Part shown: positions 1 to 9,640 of the stretch, one piece after another | How the letters are laid out: the number at the start of each line of letters is the position of its first letter | How positions within the stretch are numbered: position 1 is the first letter of the stretch | Source: CAWEQW01 sp963811365 | Lineage (GTDB): Bacteria; Actinomycetota; Actinomycetes; Propionibacteriales; Nocardioidaceae | NCBI GenBank assembly: GCA_963811365.1 | Contig: CAWEQW010000011.1 | Coordinates: 62,001-126,000, forward strand | Direction of reading: 5' to 3' | Length of the DNA: 64,000 bases | Made by a program: the position numbers and the translations under genes | Notes under the pieces: model-generated | The model's database searches: none | What the model was told of the DNA's origin: nothing | The model's input: only the letters and a program-made list of their open reading frames with translations

Positions 1-579
1 CTCGGGCAGCCCGGCCTCGTCGGCCATCGCCTTCAGGTCGACCGGGTCGAGTCCCTTCTCCCGCGCCCGGGAGAGCACGGCCTGGACCTCGCGCGCGAAG
101 CCCCGCGTCTCCAGCGCGGCGGCCAGCGAGGCCGGCCACAGCCCGGTCTCCCGGTTGCCGCGCAGCATCTCCTGGAGCACGACGTCCTGCTCGGGGGCGC
201 TGAGCAGCCGCAGCGGCGCGGCGTACAGGTCCGCCGGGGAGTGCTGCCGAACCAGCCCGTAGGCGAAGGAGTGGAAGGTCGAGCTGAGCGTGGTCGCCAG
301 GGTGCGGCCGAGCCGGGCCGTGACCCGGTCGCGGAGCTGCTCGGCGGCCTTGCGGCTGAAGGTCAGCGCCAGCACCGAGTCCGGCGAGGCTCCGCGACGC
401 TCGACCCGGTCGACGATCGCCTCGACCAGGGTCGTGGTCTTGCCCGTGCCGGGCCCGGCGAGCACCAGCAACGGCCCGCAGGCGTGGTCGACGACGGTCT
501 GCTGGAAGGCGTCCAGGGCAGGCCCGGCGACCGACCCGGTGACCGGAGGCGCCAGCTGGTACGTCGTCACGGGATCCAT
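1..579 (-). CDS. UvrD/PcrA-type helicase, AdnA-like (N-terminal part)
   Basis: First 193 residues of a superfamily 1 DNA helicase; the rest lies beyond the left edge. Seen: a Q-motif-like DAFQQTVVDH, the Walker A loop GPGTGKT at residues 42-48, and a motif Ia region (LALTFSRKAAEQL). The ATG at 579 precedes DPVTTYQLAPP and is the first start in frame. The neighbours (Atl protein, moeZ, TetR, DUF3107, ferritin-like, rhlE) repeat the order around mycobacterial adnA, whose product is half of a double-strand-break resecting motor-nuclease. The C-terminal nuclease domain that would prove AdnA is not visible, so a plain UvrD-family helicase remains possible. Confidence 0.75.
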   Translation of the reverse strand, partial: MDPVTTYQLAPPVTGSVAGPALDAFQQTVVDHACGPLLVLAGPGTGKTTTLVEAIVDRVERRGASPDSVLALTFSRKAAEQLRDRVTARLGRTLATTLSSTFHSFAYGLVRQHSPADLYAAPLRLLSAPEQDVVLQEMLRGNRETGLWPASLAAALETRGFAREVQAVLSRAREKGLDPVDLKAMADEAGLPE

Positions 580-646
580 CCCATCAGAGGACGCCGACAG
601 TCGTGGGCGCCGGCCCGCTCCGGTCACCCGCGCGACGGGGCAGCCG

Positions 647-946
647 CTACCGCGCCGGGTCGTAGAACGCCGCGCGCATGTCGATGCGCCCGGACCGGCC
701 GACCGGAGTGCCCTCCTGCCGGTAGCGTGCGAGCGCCTCCTCGTCGTGGCTCGGCGGAAGCGAGCCGTCCGCGCGCACGACGCGCCACCACGGGACGGCG
801 CCGCCGTACGTCGACATCACCCTGCCCACCCGCCGCGGGCCCCCAGCGCCGACCGCCTCGGCGACCGCTCCGTAGGTGGTGACCCGGCCCGGCGGGACCT
901 CCTCGACCACGGCGAGCACCCGCTCGACGTACTCCTCGGGGTCCAC
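647..946 (-). CDS. Alkyltransferase-like DNA-binding protein (MGMT family without the acceptor cysteine)
   Basis: 99-residue protein matching the C-terminal DNA-binding half of O6-alkylguanine-DNA methyltransferases (VPPGRVTTYGAVAEAVG, GGPRRVGRVMS). The active-site PCHRV of true methyltransferases reads PWWRVV here, so no alkyl group can be accepted. Such Atl proteins flag alkylated guanine for nucleotide excision repair; that role is family knowledge. I chose the GTG at 946 because AGGG sits eight bases upstream; a second GTG at 955 is possible. It lies just upstream of the helicase in the same direction, which fits a DNA-repair pair. Confidence 0.8.
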   Translation of the reverse strand: MDPEEYVERVLAVVEEVPPGRVTTYGAVAEAVGAGGPRRVGRVMSTYGGAVPWWRVVRADGSLPPSHDEEALARYRQEGTPVGRSGRIDMRAAFYDPAR

Positions 947-1079
947 GGGCGCCACCCTACGGGCAGTCGCCGGGCCGCTCGCGTAGCCGGACGTACCAGG
1001 TGGCGGGCGACCGCGGGATGCCAGGCGTGCCGGCCGCGCCAGACGGCGCGACTGGTACGTCGGTGTACGAGCCAGCGCC

Positions 1080-1631
1080 CTAGGCGGACCAGCGGGCGAG
1101 GTGCCGTCCGGCCAGGGCCAGGCCCAGCAGCACGATGCCGAGCGCCACCCAGAGGGCCGGTCCGCCGCCCGGGAGGTGCAGGCCCTCGAGCACCGCCGCC
1201 AGCAGCCACGCCGGGACGACGGCCGCGGCCACCAGGACGTACCGCCGCGCCCACGTCGCCAGCACGTCACGGCCGAGCTCCAGCGCGGGCGGACCGAGCG
1301 AGGCGACGGTGGCCGCGACGTGCACCACCCACAGGTCGAGGGTGCCGAGCAGCAGCCAGCCACCGAGCGTCACCGGCAGGAACCACGCCCACAGCCCGGC
1401 GAGGGCCAGGAGCAGGAACGTCGACACGCTGGTGTCCGGCACCAGCGCCGCCGTCACGCCCAGGGCGGCGGCGACCGTGAACAGAAGCGGGTGCGGCCCG
1501 GACCCGGCCTGCCGCAGGATGCCGAGGAAGCCGACCGTCCCGACCGCCACGACCGCACGCACGGCGACCTGCTGGACGGGCAGCGCGCTGAGCCGGTCCA
1601 GGAACGCCGTCGCGTCGCCGAGCCGGCTCAT
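1080..1631 (-). CDS. Integral membrane protein of unknown function
   Basis: 183 residues with about five hydrophobic segments (for example VAVRAVVAVGTVGFLGIL and VLVAAAVVPAWLLAAVL). It overlaps the DUF58 gene by four bases (ATGA), so it is the distal member of the DUF4129-MoxR-DUF58 transcription unit. No catalytic motif is visible. Its position suggests a membrane component of the MoxR/DUF58 module; that is inference. Confidence 0.75.
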   Translation of the reverse strand: MSRLGDATAFLDRLSALPVQQVAVRAVVAVGTVGFLGILRQAGSGPHPLLFTVAAALGVTAALVPDTSVSTFLLLALAGLWAWFLPVTLGGWLLLGTLDLWVVHVAATVASLGPPALELGRDVLATWARRYVLVAAAVVPAWLLAAVLEGLHLPGGGPALWVALGIVLLGLALAGRHLARWSA

Positions 1632-2923
1632 CGCTTCGCCAGCCGCGGGCGGGCGGCCCGGCGGGCGAGCCGGACGAGCACCTCGTCGAGGGTGCCGGGG
1701 CCGCGCCAGGGCACCACCGGGACGCCGGACCGCTCGAGCCGCAGCAGCAGGCTCTCCCGCTCCAGGCGGCGCATCCGCCAGGCCAGCGCGGCCCGCTCGT
1801 CGTCCCCGAGGCGTACGTCGTCAGGGAGCGTGTCGACGACCACCACGCTCAGCCCGCTCGCGGCCAGCGTCGTCGTCGCCGTGACGGCCTGCTCCGAGAG
1901 CATCGGGGTGAAGATCAGCACCACCGCACCGGCCGGGGCCCGGAAGCGCAGCCGCGCCACGTCGACGTCCTGCCGCTCACCGGGGACGATTCGCGCGAGC
2001 GTGTCCAGCAGCTGCCGGAGGTGCCGCCGTCCCGAACCGGTGCGCACCGCGTTGCGGGTCGCCGAGCCGAGCACCCGCAGCCCCACCCGGTCCCCGCGGG
2101 AGAGATGGTGCTCGGCGACCGCACCGGCCGCCCGCACCGCGACGTCGAGGCTGCTGGCGCGGCCGAGCACGCCCTCGCTGACGCCGAGGTCGATGCCGCT
2201 GTCGACGACCAGCAGGACGCTGCTGTCCTCCTCGGCGACGGTGCTCGTGACGTGCAGCGTTCCGGTGCGCAGCGAGACCCGCCACTGCACCCGGCGCAGC
2301 CGGTCGCCGGGCGCGAACGGCCGGATCGAGGCGAGCTCGCTGCCCTCCCCGGGGCGGCGCGCGGGGTGGGTGCCGACCAGGCCGATCGGGTGCGGCGCCG
2401 GAGCCCTGCTGTCGAACCGACCGGGCAGCGGCAGCGTCGTCAGCGTCACCGGGAACACCTCCTGCGGACCCCACTGGTGCCCGGCCCAGCTGCCGGTCGC
2501 CAGGACGAGGCCGTCCCCGACGCTGCGCCGGCCCCAGCGCAGGCTGGTGAACGGCACGTCGAGGTCGAGCCGCGAGGCACCCGGTGGCAGCGCCGCCCCG
2601 ACGACGCCGCTCGCCGGCCGGGTGGCCCACCAGCGGTGCCGGTCCAGCGCCACGACCGCGTGCTCGACGTCGTCCGCCTGATGGATCCGGGTCCGCGTCA
2701 CCGTCCCCTCGCCCTCGCGGATGGTGCCGTGCATGACCCGGGTCTCGGTCCGCGGCAGCCGGTGCGGCCGGTGCAGCATCGCCACGACGGCATACCAGAG
2801 GAGGGGAAGGACCAGGACCACCAGGTCAGGCCGTCCCACCGCGACCGCGAGCAGGCACGTCGGAGCGCTCACGAGCACTGCCCGGACCAGCGCGTTCGTC
2901 GGCCTCCAGCGCGTCTCGGGCAC
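1628..2923 (-). CDS. DUF58 domain protein
   Basis: 431 residues. Two hydrophobic stretches near the N-terminus (LVSAPTCLLAVAVG, LVVLVLPLLWYAVVAML) are followed by the DUF58 signature FAPGDRLRRVQWRVSLRTG around residue 230 and a von Willebrand A-like stretch (VLLVVDSGIDLG) that keeps only part of the metal-site pattern. DUF58 proteins pair with MoxR AAA+ ATPases, which are thought to act as chaperones or insertases for them. Here the moxR gene lies immediately upstream, in the arrangement seen across actinomycetes. Confidence 0.9.
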   Translation of the reverse strand: MPETRWRPTNALVRAVLVSAPTCLLAVAVGRPDLVVLVLPLLWYAVVAMLHRPHRLPRTETRVMHGTIREGEGTVTRTRIHQADDVEHAVVALDRHRWWATRPASGVVGAALPPGASRLDLDVPFTSLRWGRRSVGDGLVLATGSWAGHQWGPQEVFPVTLTTLPLPGRFDSRAPAPHPIGLVGTHPARRPGEGSELASIRPFAPGDRLRRVQWRVSLRTGTLHVTSTVAEEDSSVLLVVDSGIDLGVSEGVLGRASSLDVAVRAAGAVAEHHLSRGDRVGLRVLGSATRNAVRTGSGRRHLRQLLDTLARIVPGERQDVDVARLRFRAPAGAVVLIFTPMLSEQAVTATTTLAASGLSVVVVDTLPDDVRLGDDERAALAWRMRRLERESLLLRLERSGVPVVPWRGPGTLDEVLVRLARRAARPRLAKR

Positions 2924-2930
2924 GGCCCGC

Positions 2931-3905
2931 TCAGCGCTCCCGGGCCGACGGCGTCTCGACCTGCGCGAGCACGCTCGTCGCGACCGTCTCGCCGGACACC
3001 TCGCTCATCCACAGCTCCGGCTTGACCGTCACCCGGTGCGCGAGCACCGCCGGGGCGACCGCCTTGACGTCCTCCGGGACGACGTAGTCGCGCCCGTCGA
3101 TGACGGCGTACGCCCGCGCGGCCAGCATCAGGGCGAGCGACCCGCGCGGCGAGGCTCCCATCAGCGCGTGAGGGTGCTCGCGGGTGGCGGTGGCCAGCGC
3201 GACGCAGTACGCCGCGACGCTGTGGTCCACCGTCACGGTCTCGACCGCGGCCTGCATCCGCAGCAGCCCTGCGGCGTCGGTGACCGCCGAGAGCTGCTGC
3301 TCCTCGCGCCGCCGCTCCAGACGCCTGCGCAGCACGTCCTCCTCGTCGGCGCGGCTCGGGTAGCCGAAGGTCACCCGGGTCAGGAACCGGTCGAGCTGCG
3401 CCTCCGGAAGCGGGTAGGTGCCCTCGTACTCGACCGGGTTGGCGGTCGCGAGGACGTGGAACGGCGGGTCCAGCGGGAAGGTCCGGCCCTCGACGGTGAC
3501 CTGGCGCTCCTGCATCGCCTCGAGCAGCGCGGCCTGCGTCTTCGGCGGCGTCCGGTTGATCTCGTCGGCCAGCAGCAGCCCGGTGAACAACGGGCCGGCC
3601 CGGAACGAGAACTCGGCGGCCTTCTGGTCGTAGATGTAGGAGCCGGTCAGGTCGGCCGGGAGCAGGTCCGGGGTGAACTGGGCACGGGTGAAGCGCAGTC
3701 CCAGGGTCTGCGCGAACGACCGAGCGGCGAGCGTCTTGCCGAGGCCCGGGAGATCCTCGATGAGCACGTGACCGCCGGCGAGGATGCTGGCGAGCACGAC
3801 GACGAGGGCGTGCCGCTTGCCCACCACCGCGCGCTGCACCTCCTCGAGGACCCGGTCGGCCAGGACGGACACCTCGCGGACGGCGGGCAGCGGGTCGGGG
3901 CTCAC
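2931..3905 (-). CDS. MoxR-family AAA+ ATPase
   Basis: 324 residues from the GTG at 3905, which overlaps the stop of the upstream gene as GTGA. Walker A is LPGLGKT (about residues 52-58), Walker B is LLLADEINR, and sensor-type motifs follow (ATANPVEYEGTYPLPEAQLDRFL). The C-terminal helical lid contains MGASPRGSLALMLAARA. An in-frame open stretch continues upstream to 4250, but it overlaps the neighbouring gene and lacks MoxR similarity, so it was not used. Likely helps assemble or activate the adjacent DUF58 protein. Confidence 0.92.
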   Translation of the reverse strand: MSPDPLPAVREVSVLADRVLEEVQRAVVGKRHALVVVLASILAGGHVLIEDLPGLGKTLAARSFAQTLGLRFTRAQFTPDLLPADLTGSYIYDQKAAEFSFRAGPLFTGLLLADEINRTPPKTQAALLEAMQERQVTVEGRTFPLDPPFHVLATANPVEYEGTYPLPEAQLDRFLTRVTFGYPSRADEEDVLRRRLERRREEQQLSAVTDAAGLLRMQAAVETVTVDHSVAAYCVALATATREHPHALMGASPRGSLALMLAARAYAVIDGRDYVVPEDVKAVAPAVLAHRVTVKPELWMSEVSGETVATSVLAQVETPSARER

Positions 3906-4387
3906 AGGGCCTCGACTCGGTCGAGCAGGAGCGCGATCCGCTCCGGCGTGAGGCGGGCGTGGCCCCCGTCCCCGGCGACGTACGCCGCGAGCTCGGGACC
4001 CAGCAGGGCGCTCGCCCGGACCGGGTCGGCCTTGAGGCTGACGCCGTAGTGCGCCAGCAGCCGCTGGTCGGCCAGCGTGGCGAGCTCCTGCTGGAGCCCC
4101 GGGCCGACCTCGCGGGCGTCGAGGTGCGCGCCGACCAGTCGGGTGAGCATGGCCAGCCGCGGGTCCTCGCCGGGCAGCCGGCCCGGCTCGCGGTCCGGCC
4201 GGCTCCAGCTGGCCGGCACCGTCGTCAGCGACGCGTCGAGGAACAGCCACAGCGTGGCCGCCACCGCGGCGACGAGCAGGGCCAGCAGGCCAGGGCGTGG
4301 CTGGTTCCCGCGCCAGTAGGCGACCGCGCAGCCGGCGAGCCAGACCAGGAAGGCGGTGACGATGCGTGCGGTCCAGACCCGCCTCAC
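3902..4387 (-). CDS. Small membrane protein of the MoxR/DUF58 operon
   Basis: 161 residues with two hydrophobic N-terminal segments (IVTAFLVWLAGCAVAYW, LLALLVAAVAATLWLFL) and a soluble C-terminal half rich in Leu and Ala (LLAHYGVSLKADPVRASALL). It overlaps both neighbours by four bases, which indicates translational coupling with the DUF4129 and MoxR genes. I do not recognise a named family. Confidence 0.8.
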   Translation of the reverse strand: MRRVWTARIVTAFLVWLAGCAVAYWRGNQPRPGLLALLVAAVAATLWLFLDASLTTVPASWSRPDREPGRLPGEDPRLAMLTRLVGAHLDAREVGPGLQQELATLADQRLLAHYGVSLKADPVRASALLGPELAAYVAGDGGHARLTPERIALLLDRVEAL

Positions 4388-5148
4388 CGGGCCGGCTCCA
4401 CGGGTCCGAGCTCGGCCAGCTCGCTGTGCAGCTGCTGGAGCGCGGCCCGGGCCGCCGTCCGGTCGCTCTCGGCCAGCGGGTGCTCGGAGAACCGGGCCTC
4501 CCGGTAGAGCCCGGCCAGCCGCCCGATCGCGCGCGGGTCGACGTCGAGGTTCCTCAGCACCCGCACGGTGTACTCCGAGGAGGTCTCCGTCGGCCCCGGA
4601 GGCAGGCCCGCCTCACCGATGGTCTGCTCGAGACGCAGCCAGCAGCGGACGATCCCGTTGCGCGGGCTGCCCTCGGCGACCGCGGCCAGCTGCGCGGCGG
4701 AGTCGTCGTGGAGGGCCTGGGCCAACCGGCCGCGCGGCAGCACCTCGAAGGCGACCTCCGAGGGCTTCTCGGGCGGACGCCAGCGGTGCGCCCAGAGGTA
4801 CCGGAGCGCCAGCGCGATCACCAGCACGGCGCCGACCAGGACCGCCCACGCGATCAGCGTGCCGAGCCAGCTCAGGTCATGGGTCTGCCGGATGTTGCGG
4901 GTGACCGTCCGGAGGTTGGGCGCCGGCGAGACCGTCGACGCCTGCGCCGTCGGCTCAGGCGTGTGCGTGAGCACCCGCCGCCGGCCGGAGTCGCTGAGCA
5001 GCGCGCCGGGTCCGCCGGCCGCGGCCCACAGCAGCACCACGACCGCGGCGGACACCGCCCCGAGGACCACGGCCCTTGGGGCGGCCCGGCTGCCGTGGCT
5101 CCCCGTCACGGGCGGGAGCGTAGTCGCGGAAGGTCTCGGTCCGGTCAC
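4384..5148 (-). CDS. DUF4129 domain membrane protein
   Basis: 254 residues with two transmembrane segments (VVLGAVSAAVVVLLWAA and TLIAWAVLVGAVLVIALAL) and a C-terminal cytoplasmic DUF4129-type region (GIVRCWLRLEQTIGEAG, ETSSEYTVRVLRNL, LYREARFSEHPL). DUF4129 proteins are often encoded with transglutaminase, DUF58 and MoxR genes, as here. The GTG at 5148 or an internal GTG near 5109 could be the start. First gene of the five-gene unit that runs leftward. Confidence 0.85.
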   Translation of the reverse strand: MTGPRPSATTLPPVTGSHGSRAAPRAVVLGAVSAAVVVLLWAAAGGPGALLSDSGRRRVLTHTPEPTAQASTVSPAPNLRTVTRNIRQTHDLSWLGTLIAWAVLVGAVLVIALALRYLWAHRWRPPEKPSEVAFEVLPRGRLAQALHDDSAAQLAAVAEGSPRNGIVRCWLRLEQTIGEAGLPPGPTETSSEYTVRVLRNLDVDPRAIGRLAGLYREARFSEHPLAESDRTAARAALQQLHSELAELGPVEPAR

Positions 5149-5170
5149 GACGGACCGGGACGCGGTCGCC

Positions 5171-6385
<1,215 letters not shown>

Positions 6386-6498
6386 GAGCTCTCCTCAGGC
6401 CTCGGGGTTCCGATGTGGGGGCAACACCCGTCCGGCCCTCCATGTTCCCCGAGGTGCCCCGCGGCACGTGAGGCGTCCCGGGATGCGGACGCCGCCGC

Positions 6499-7173
6499 TC
6501 AGGAGCCGGGCGTGCCACCCACGGGGCCGGCCACCACGACCGCGTTGCTCGCATAGCCGCTGCCGTTCCAGCCCTGGCAGGTGACGAGCACCAGCCGGCC
6601 GGGGACGTGCTGGGCGAACAGCCTCCTTGCCTGCCGCGCGAGGGCCGCCTTCCGATAGACCCGGACCGCCCTGACGGCGTACCCGAGCCGTCCGCGCGGC
6701 GTCTGCACGACCACCGCGTCACCCGGCCGCAGCGTGCCGAGGTCGTCGAACGCGCCACCCCCGGTGTGCACGGTGTGCCCGGTCAGCAGCACGGAGCCGG
6801 TGCCACCCGGCCGGGCTCCCGCCCGCCACCAGCCGAGCACCCGGGGGTCGGCGGGAGGAGTGAGCACGCCGCCCGCCGCGGAGACCGGTACGACGCGGCT
6901 GTCGACGTGCAGCGCCGGGATCCGCAGCCGCACCGGGCGCCCGGCCACCGGGCGCGGGCGAGGCGTCGCGGCCGTGGAGGGCCCGGCAGCCCACCCGCCG
7001 GACGGTGGAGGCGGAACCGCGGCCGGCGCGGCCCCCGAGTGCGGATCGGCCGACCAGAGCCCGGCGAGCCCGGACCGCGGGAGCCCGAGGGCGAGCGCCA
7101 CGAGCGCGATGCCGAGCACGGCGACCATCCGACGGCGGTCGCCGCGCCCGGACCGGTCAACGGCGGGAGACAC
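6499..7173 (-). CDS. Sortase, class E/F-like
   Basis: 224 residues with one N-terminal membrane anchor (MVAVLGIALVALALG), a Pro/Ala linker, and a sortase domain with His133 (LLTGHTVH) and the catalytic Cys199 (LVLVTC). No arginine is evident in the short stretch after the cysteine (QGWNGSGYASN), where many sortases have one, so the third catalytic residue is uncertain. It starts with GTG at 7173, 17 bases inside the end of the surface-protein gene, so the two are co-translated and the sortase probably anchors that protein. Confidence 0.85.
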   Translation of the reverse strand: MSPAVDRSGRGDRRRMVAVLGIALVALALGLPRSGLAGLWSADPHSGAAPAAVPPPPSGGWAAGPSTAATPRPRPVAGRPVRLRIPALHVDSRVVPVSAAGGVLTPPADPRVLGWWRAGARPGGTGSVLLTGHTVHTGGGAFDDLGTLRPGDAVVVQTPRGRLGYAVRAVRVYRKAALARQARRLFAQHVPGRLVLVTCQGWNGSGYASNAVVVAGPVGGTPGS

Positions 7174-8320
7174 TGCGCCTGCGCCGCGACCACGTCACGG
7201 CCCCGGAGACGAGCAGCACGAGAAGGCCACCGGCGGTGAGCACGTCGCCCACGGCCCCGCGGGAGCCCTGCGTGAGGGACGCGTTCGGCGCGGAGCCCAG
7301 CCCTGCGTCGACCGCGGTAGGCACGCTCGCGTCGGTGCCGAGCACGAGGTCGCCGGCGTGTCCGCCGCCCTGCGGTCCACCGCCCTGTCCGCCGGACACG
7401 GTGGTCTCCGTGCCGAGGACGTCCTCCACCACGCAGCGGCCGCCGTCCAGCACGTAGCCGTCGGGCACGCTGCTCTGGTCACCGTCGAGGTCGGGGCAGA
7501 CGTCGGTGGCCGGCGGTGGGACCTCGCAGCCGGCCTGGCTCAGCTCGGCGTCGGTCGCCGTGCGACTGCCGTGCTCGACGGAGGTCTCCGGCGTGCCGGT
7601 CACCCAGGCCTCGGTCTCGGTGTCCCACACCCAGTCCGTGGTGGTGGTCGTGGTCGTCACCGGCACCGTCGCGGTGTCGCAGTCGACGACACCGTCGACC
7701 GCCTCCTGCTGGACCACGGGGTCGGGCCTGGGCGGCACGACCTGGCAGTCGGCCTGGCTGAGCTCGGCGTCGGTCGCCGCGCGGGTGCCGTGCTCGACGT
7801 TGGTCGTGGCGTGGTCGCTGTCGAGGACCCAGGTGTTGGACGACTCGTCGTAGACGTACGGCGTGGTGGTGGTCGTCGTGGTGACCGGCACCGTGGCGGT
7901 GTCGCAGTCGACGGTGCCTTCGGTGCTCGCGTGCCGCACCTGGTCGGCGGGCTGCGCGGGCGGCGCGGCACAGGTCCTGCTTCCGGTGTGGATCCAGCCG
8001 AGCCGGTCCAGGTTCAGGCCGCTGAAGTGCTGGACCGTGCCGGACCGGTCGGTGTAGTCGAAGGCCGGGATGATGTCGTCGCGGTGGCCGCCGTGGCCGG
8101 CCGTCACGACGGACGCCGCACTGGTCCGCACGAAGTTGTACTGGTGGCCCGCGTTGGCGCTCGTGAAGTGGCAGAACGCCACGTCGGCGTGGCTCGCCGG
8201 AGTGGCCTGGGCGGCGGCCGGGACGGCGAGCACCAGCAGGCCGGCGGCGAGGGCGGTGGTGCACAGGAGGGCGAGCCGGCTCGAGATCCGGGCTTGCAGT
8301 GGTGCGGTGCGATGGCTCAT
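7157..8320 (-). CDS. Secreted, repeat-containing surface protein with C-terminal anchor
   Basis: 387 residues. It has a long signal peptide (LALLCTTALAAGLLVLAV...AQA), a first domain with FCHFTSANAGHQYNFV, then two repeats of about 75 residues. Each repeat begins CDTATVPVTTTTTTT and ends with TDAELSQA and a cysteine. A Gly-rich linker leads to SVPTAVDAGLG, a hydrophobic segment (VLTAGGLLVLLVSGAV) and a basic tail. That ending has the layout of a sortase sorting signal but no LPXTG. It overlaps the downstream sortase gene, so I infer it is the sortase substrate. Function unknown; adhesin or envelope protein likely. Confidence 0.8.
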   Translation of the reverse strand: MSHRTAPLQARISSRLALLCTTALAAGLLVLAVPAAAQATPASHADVAFCHFTSANAGHQYNFVRTSAASVVTAGHGGHRDDIIPAFDYTDRSGTVQHFSGLNLDRLGWIHTGSRTCAAPPAQPADQVRHASTEGTVDCDTATVPVTTTTTTTPYVYDESSNTWVLDSDHATTNVEHGTRAATDAELSQADCQVVPPRPDPVVQQEAVDGVVDCDTATVPVTTTTTTTDWVWDTETEAWVTGTPETSVEHGSRTATDAELSQAGCEVPPPATDVCPDLDGDQSSVPDGYVLDGGRCVVEDVLGTETTVSGGQGGGPQGGGHAGDLVLGTDASVPTAVDAGLGSAPNASLTQGSRGAVGDVLTAGGLLVLLVSGAVTWSRRRRSVSRR

Positions 8321-8700
8321 GTTCGGTCATTCCCCTGAGTCTGTTCGGTCGGTGCGGATCGACGGATCCTGCGAACCGCGCGAACAGACCCGCGGCCACT
8401 CCTCGCGCAACGCCCTCTGACCTGGGCAGCCACGCTCTGACGAGCGTGCGCAGCCCACGGGCAGCGTGCGGAGCACGGCGGTGACGGCCCCCCGGCCTGG
8501 TCCACGCGGCATCTCGCCACGGGATCCCCCACACCATTGTCCGGTTCGGGTCCTTTAACCGTTAGACCCCGAAATAGCCATTTCTGGACTAGTCATCTCC
8601 GGCGATCCGTCCCGGTGGACGTCACCGTGCCGGGGGGCCGGCGTACTGCAGAGTAGTGTTTCGCCAGCACGACCTGACCCTGGGTGAGAGGGCTGACGAG
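8321..8700. promoter_or_regulatory. Divergent intergenic region with a perfect hairpin
   Basis: This 380-base gap separates the leftward surface-protein/sortase pair from the rightward tetR-type gene and must hold both promoters. No coding signal is visible. A perfect 7-bp inverted repeat, CACGCTC-TGAC-GAGCGTG, lies at 8432-8449. A relatively AT-rich stretch around 8550-8600 contains a 5-bp inverted repeat GAAAT-AGCC-ATTTC (8571-8584). Which of these, if any, binds the adjacent TetR protein cannot be told from sequence. Confidence 0.45.
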
Positions 8701-9330
8701 GTGACCACGATCCACGACCAGAAACCGCGCGGTGGCCGGATGCCGCGCACGGCCCGCCGTGCGCAGCTCCTCGAGTCGGCCCTCGAGGTGTTCGTGGCCC
8801 AGGGCTACCACGCCGCGGCCATGGACGACATCGCCGAGCGGGCCGGGGTCTCCAAGCCGGTGCTCTACCAGCACTTCCCCGGCAAGCTGGACCTCTACCT
8901 GGCGCTGCTCGACCAGTCGTGCGACACGATCGTCGACGCCACCCGCGACGCCCTCGCGGCCACTGAGGACAACAAGCAGCGGGTCGCGGCCACCATGCAC
9001 GTGTTCTACGACTACGTGGCCAGCGCGCAGGGCGCCTTCCGGCTGGTCTTCGAGTCCGACCTGACCAACGAGCCGCCGGTCCGCGACCGGGTGGACCGGG
9101 TGACCCGGGAGTGCGCCGAGGCGATCGCCGACGTGATCCACGAGGACACCGGTCTCCCGGGTGAGCAGTCCCGGCTGCTCGCGGTCTCCCTGGTGGGCAT
9201 GGCACAAGTCAGCGCCCGGTTCTGGCTGGACGCCGACCACGAGATCGACCAGGACGCTGCTGCCAGCCTGGTTGCCGGCCTCGCGTGGCGCGGCATCCGC
9301 GGCTTCCCCCGCAGCGACGAGCCGGCCTGA
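8701..9330 (+). CDS. TetR-family transcriptional regulator
   Basis: 209 residues. The N-terminal helix-turn-helix reads RRAQLLESALEVFVAQGYHAAAMDDIAERAGVSK-PVLYQHFPGK, a textbook TetR DNA-binding domain, followed by a variable helical ligand/dimer domain. I chose the GTG at 8701 over an open frame from 8656 because a purine-rich GAGAGG lies just upstream; the ATG at 8740 is also possible. Its place before DUF3107 and rhlE corresponds to mycobacterial Rv3208. Target unknown; autoregulation is plausible. Confidence 0.9.
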   Translation: MTTIHDQKPRGGRMPRTARRAQLLESALEVFVAQGYHAAAMDDIAERAGVSKPVLYQHFPGKLDLYLALLDQSCDTIVDATRDALAATEDNKQRVAATMHVFYDYVASAQGAFRLVFESDLTNEPPVRDRVDRVTRECAEAIADVIHEDTGLPGEQSRLLAVSLVGMAQVSARFWLDADHEIDQDAAASLVAGLAWRGIRGFPRSDEPA

Positions 9331-9402
9331 CCGGCGACGTAGGCTGCCCGGGGAGCGCTGCCGCCGCGCCGGCCCGCACAACCACGAACCAGGAGGTCCT
9401 CC

Positions 9403-9627
9403 ATGGAGGTCAAGATCGGCATCGAGAACGTCTCCCGCGAGCTGATGGTCGACTCGTCCCAGACGGGCGAGGAGGTCCAGGAGGCCGTCGCGAAGGCGCT
9501 GGAGGGCACCGAGCGGGTGCTGAGCCTGGTCGACGCCAAGGGGCGTCGGGTCATCGTGCCGGTCGACAAGCTCGCCTACGTCGAGATCGGCTCGCCGACC
9601 GTGGGCCAGGTGGGCTTCCGCTCCTGA
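9403..9627 (+). CDS. DUF3107 family protein
   Basis: 74-residue protein (VKIGIENVSRELMVDS, IVPVDKLAYVEIG) of a small, conserved actinobacterial family. A very strong Shine-Dalgarno AGGAGG ends seven bases before the ATG (ACCAGGAGGTCCTCC). Normally found next to a TetR gene and a ferritin-like gene, as here. Function unknown. Confidence 0.92.
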   Translation: MEVKIGIENVSRELMVDSSQTGEEVQEAVAKALEGTERVLSLVDAKGRRVIVPVDKLAYVEIGSPTVGQVGFRS

Positions 9628-9640
9628 GCAAGGGCCGAGC

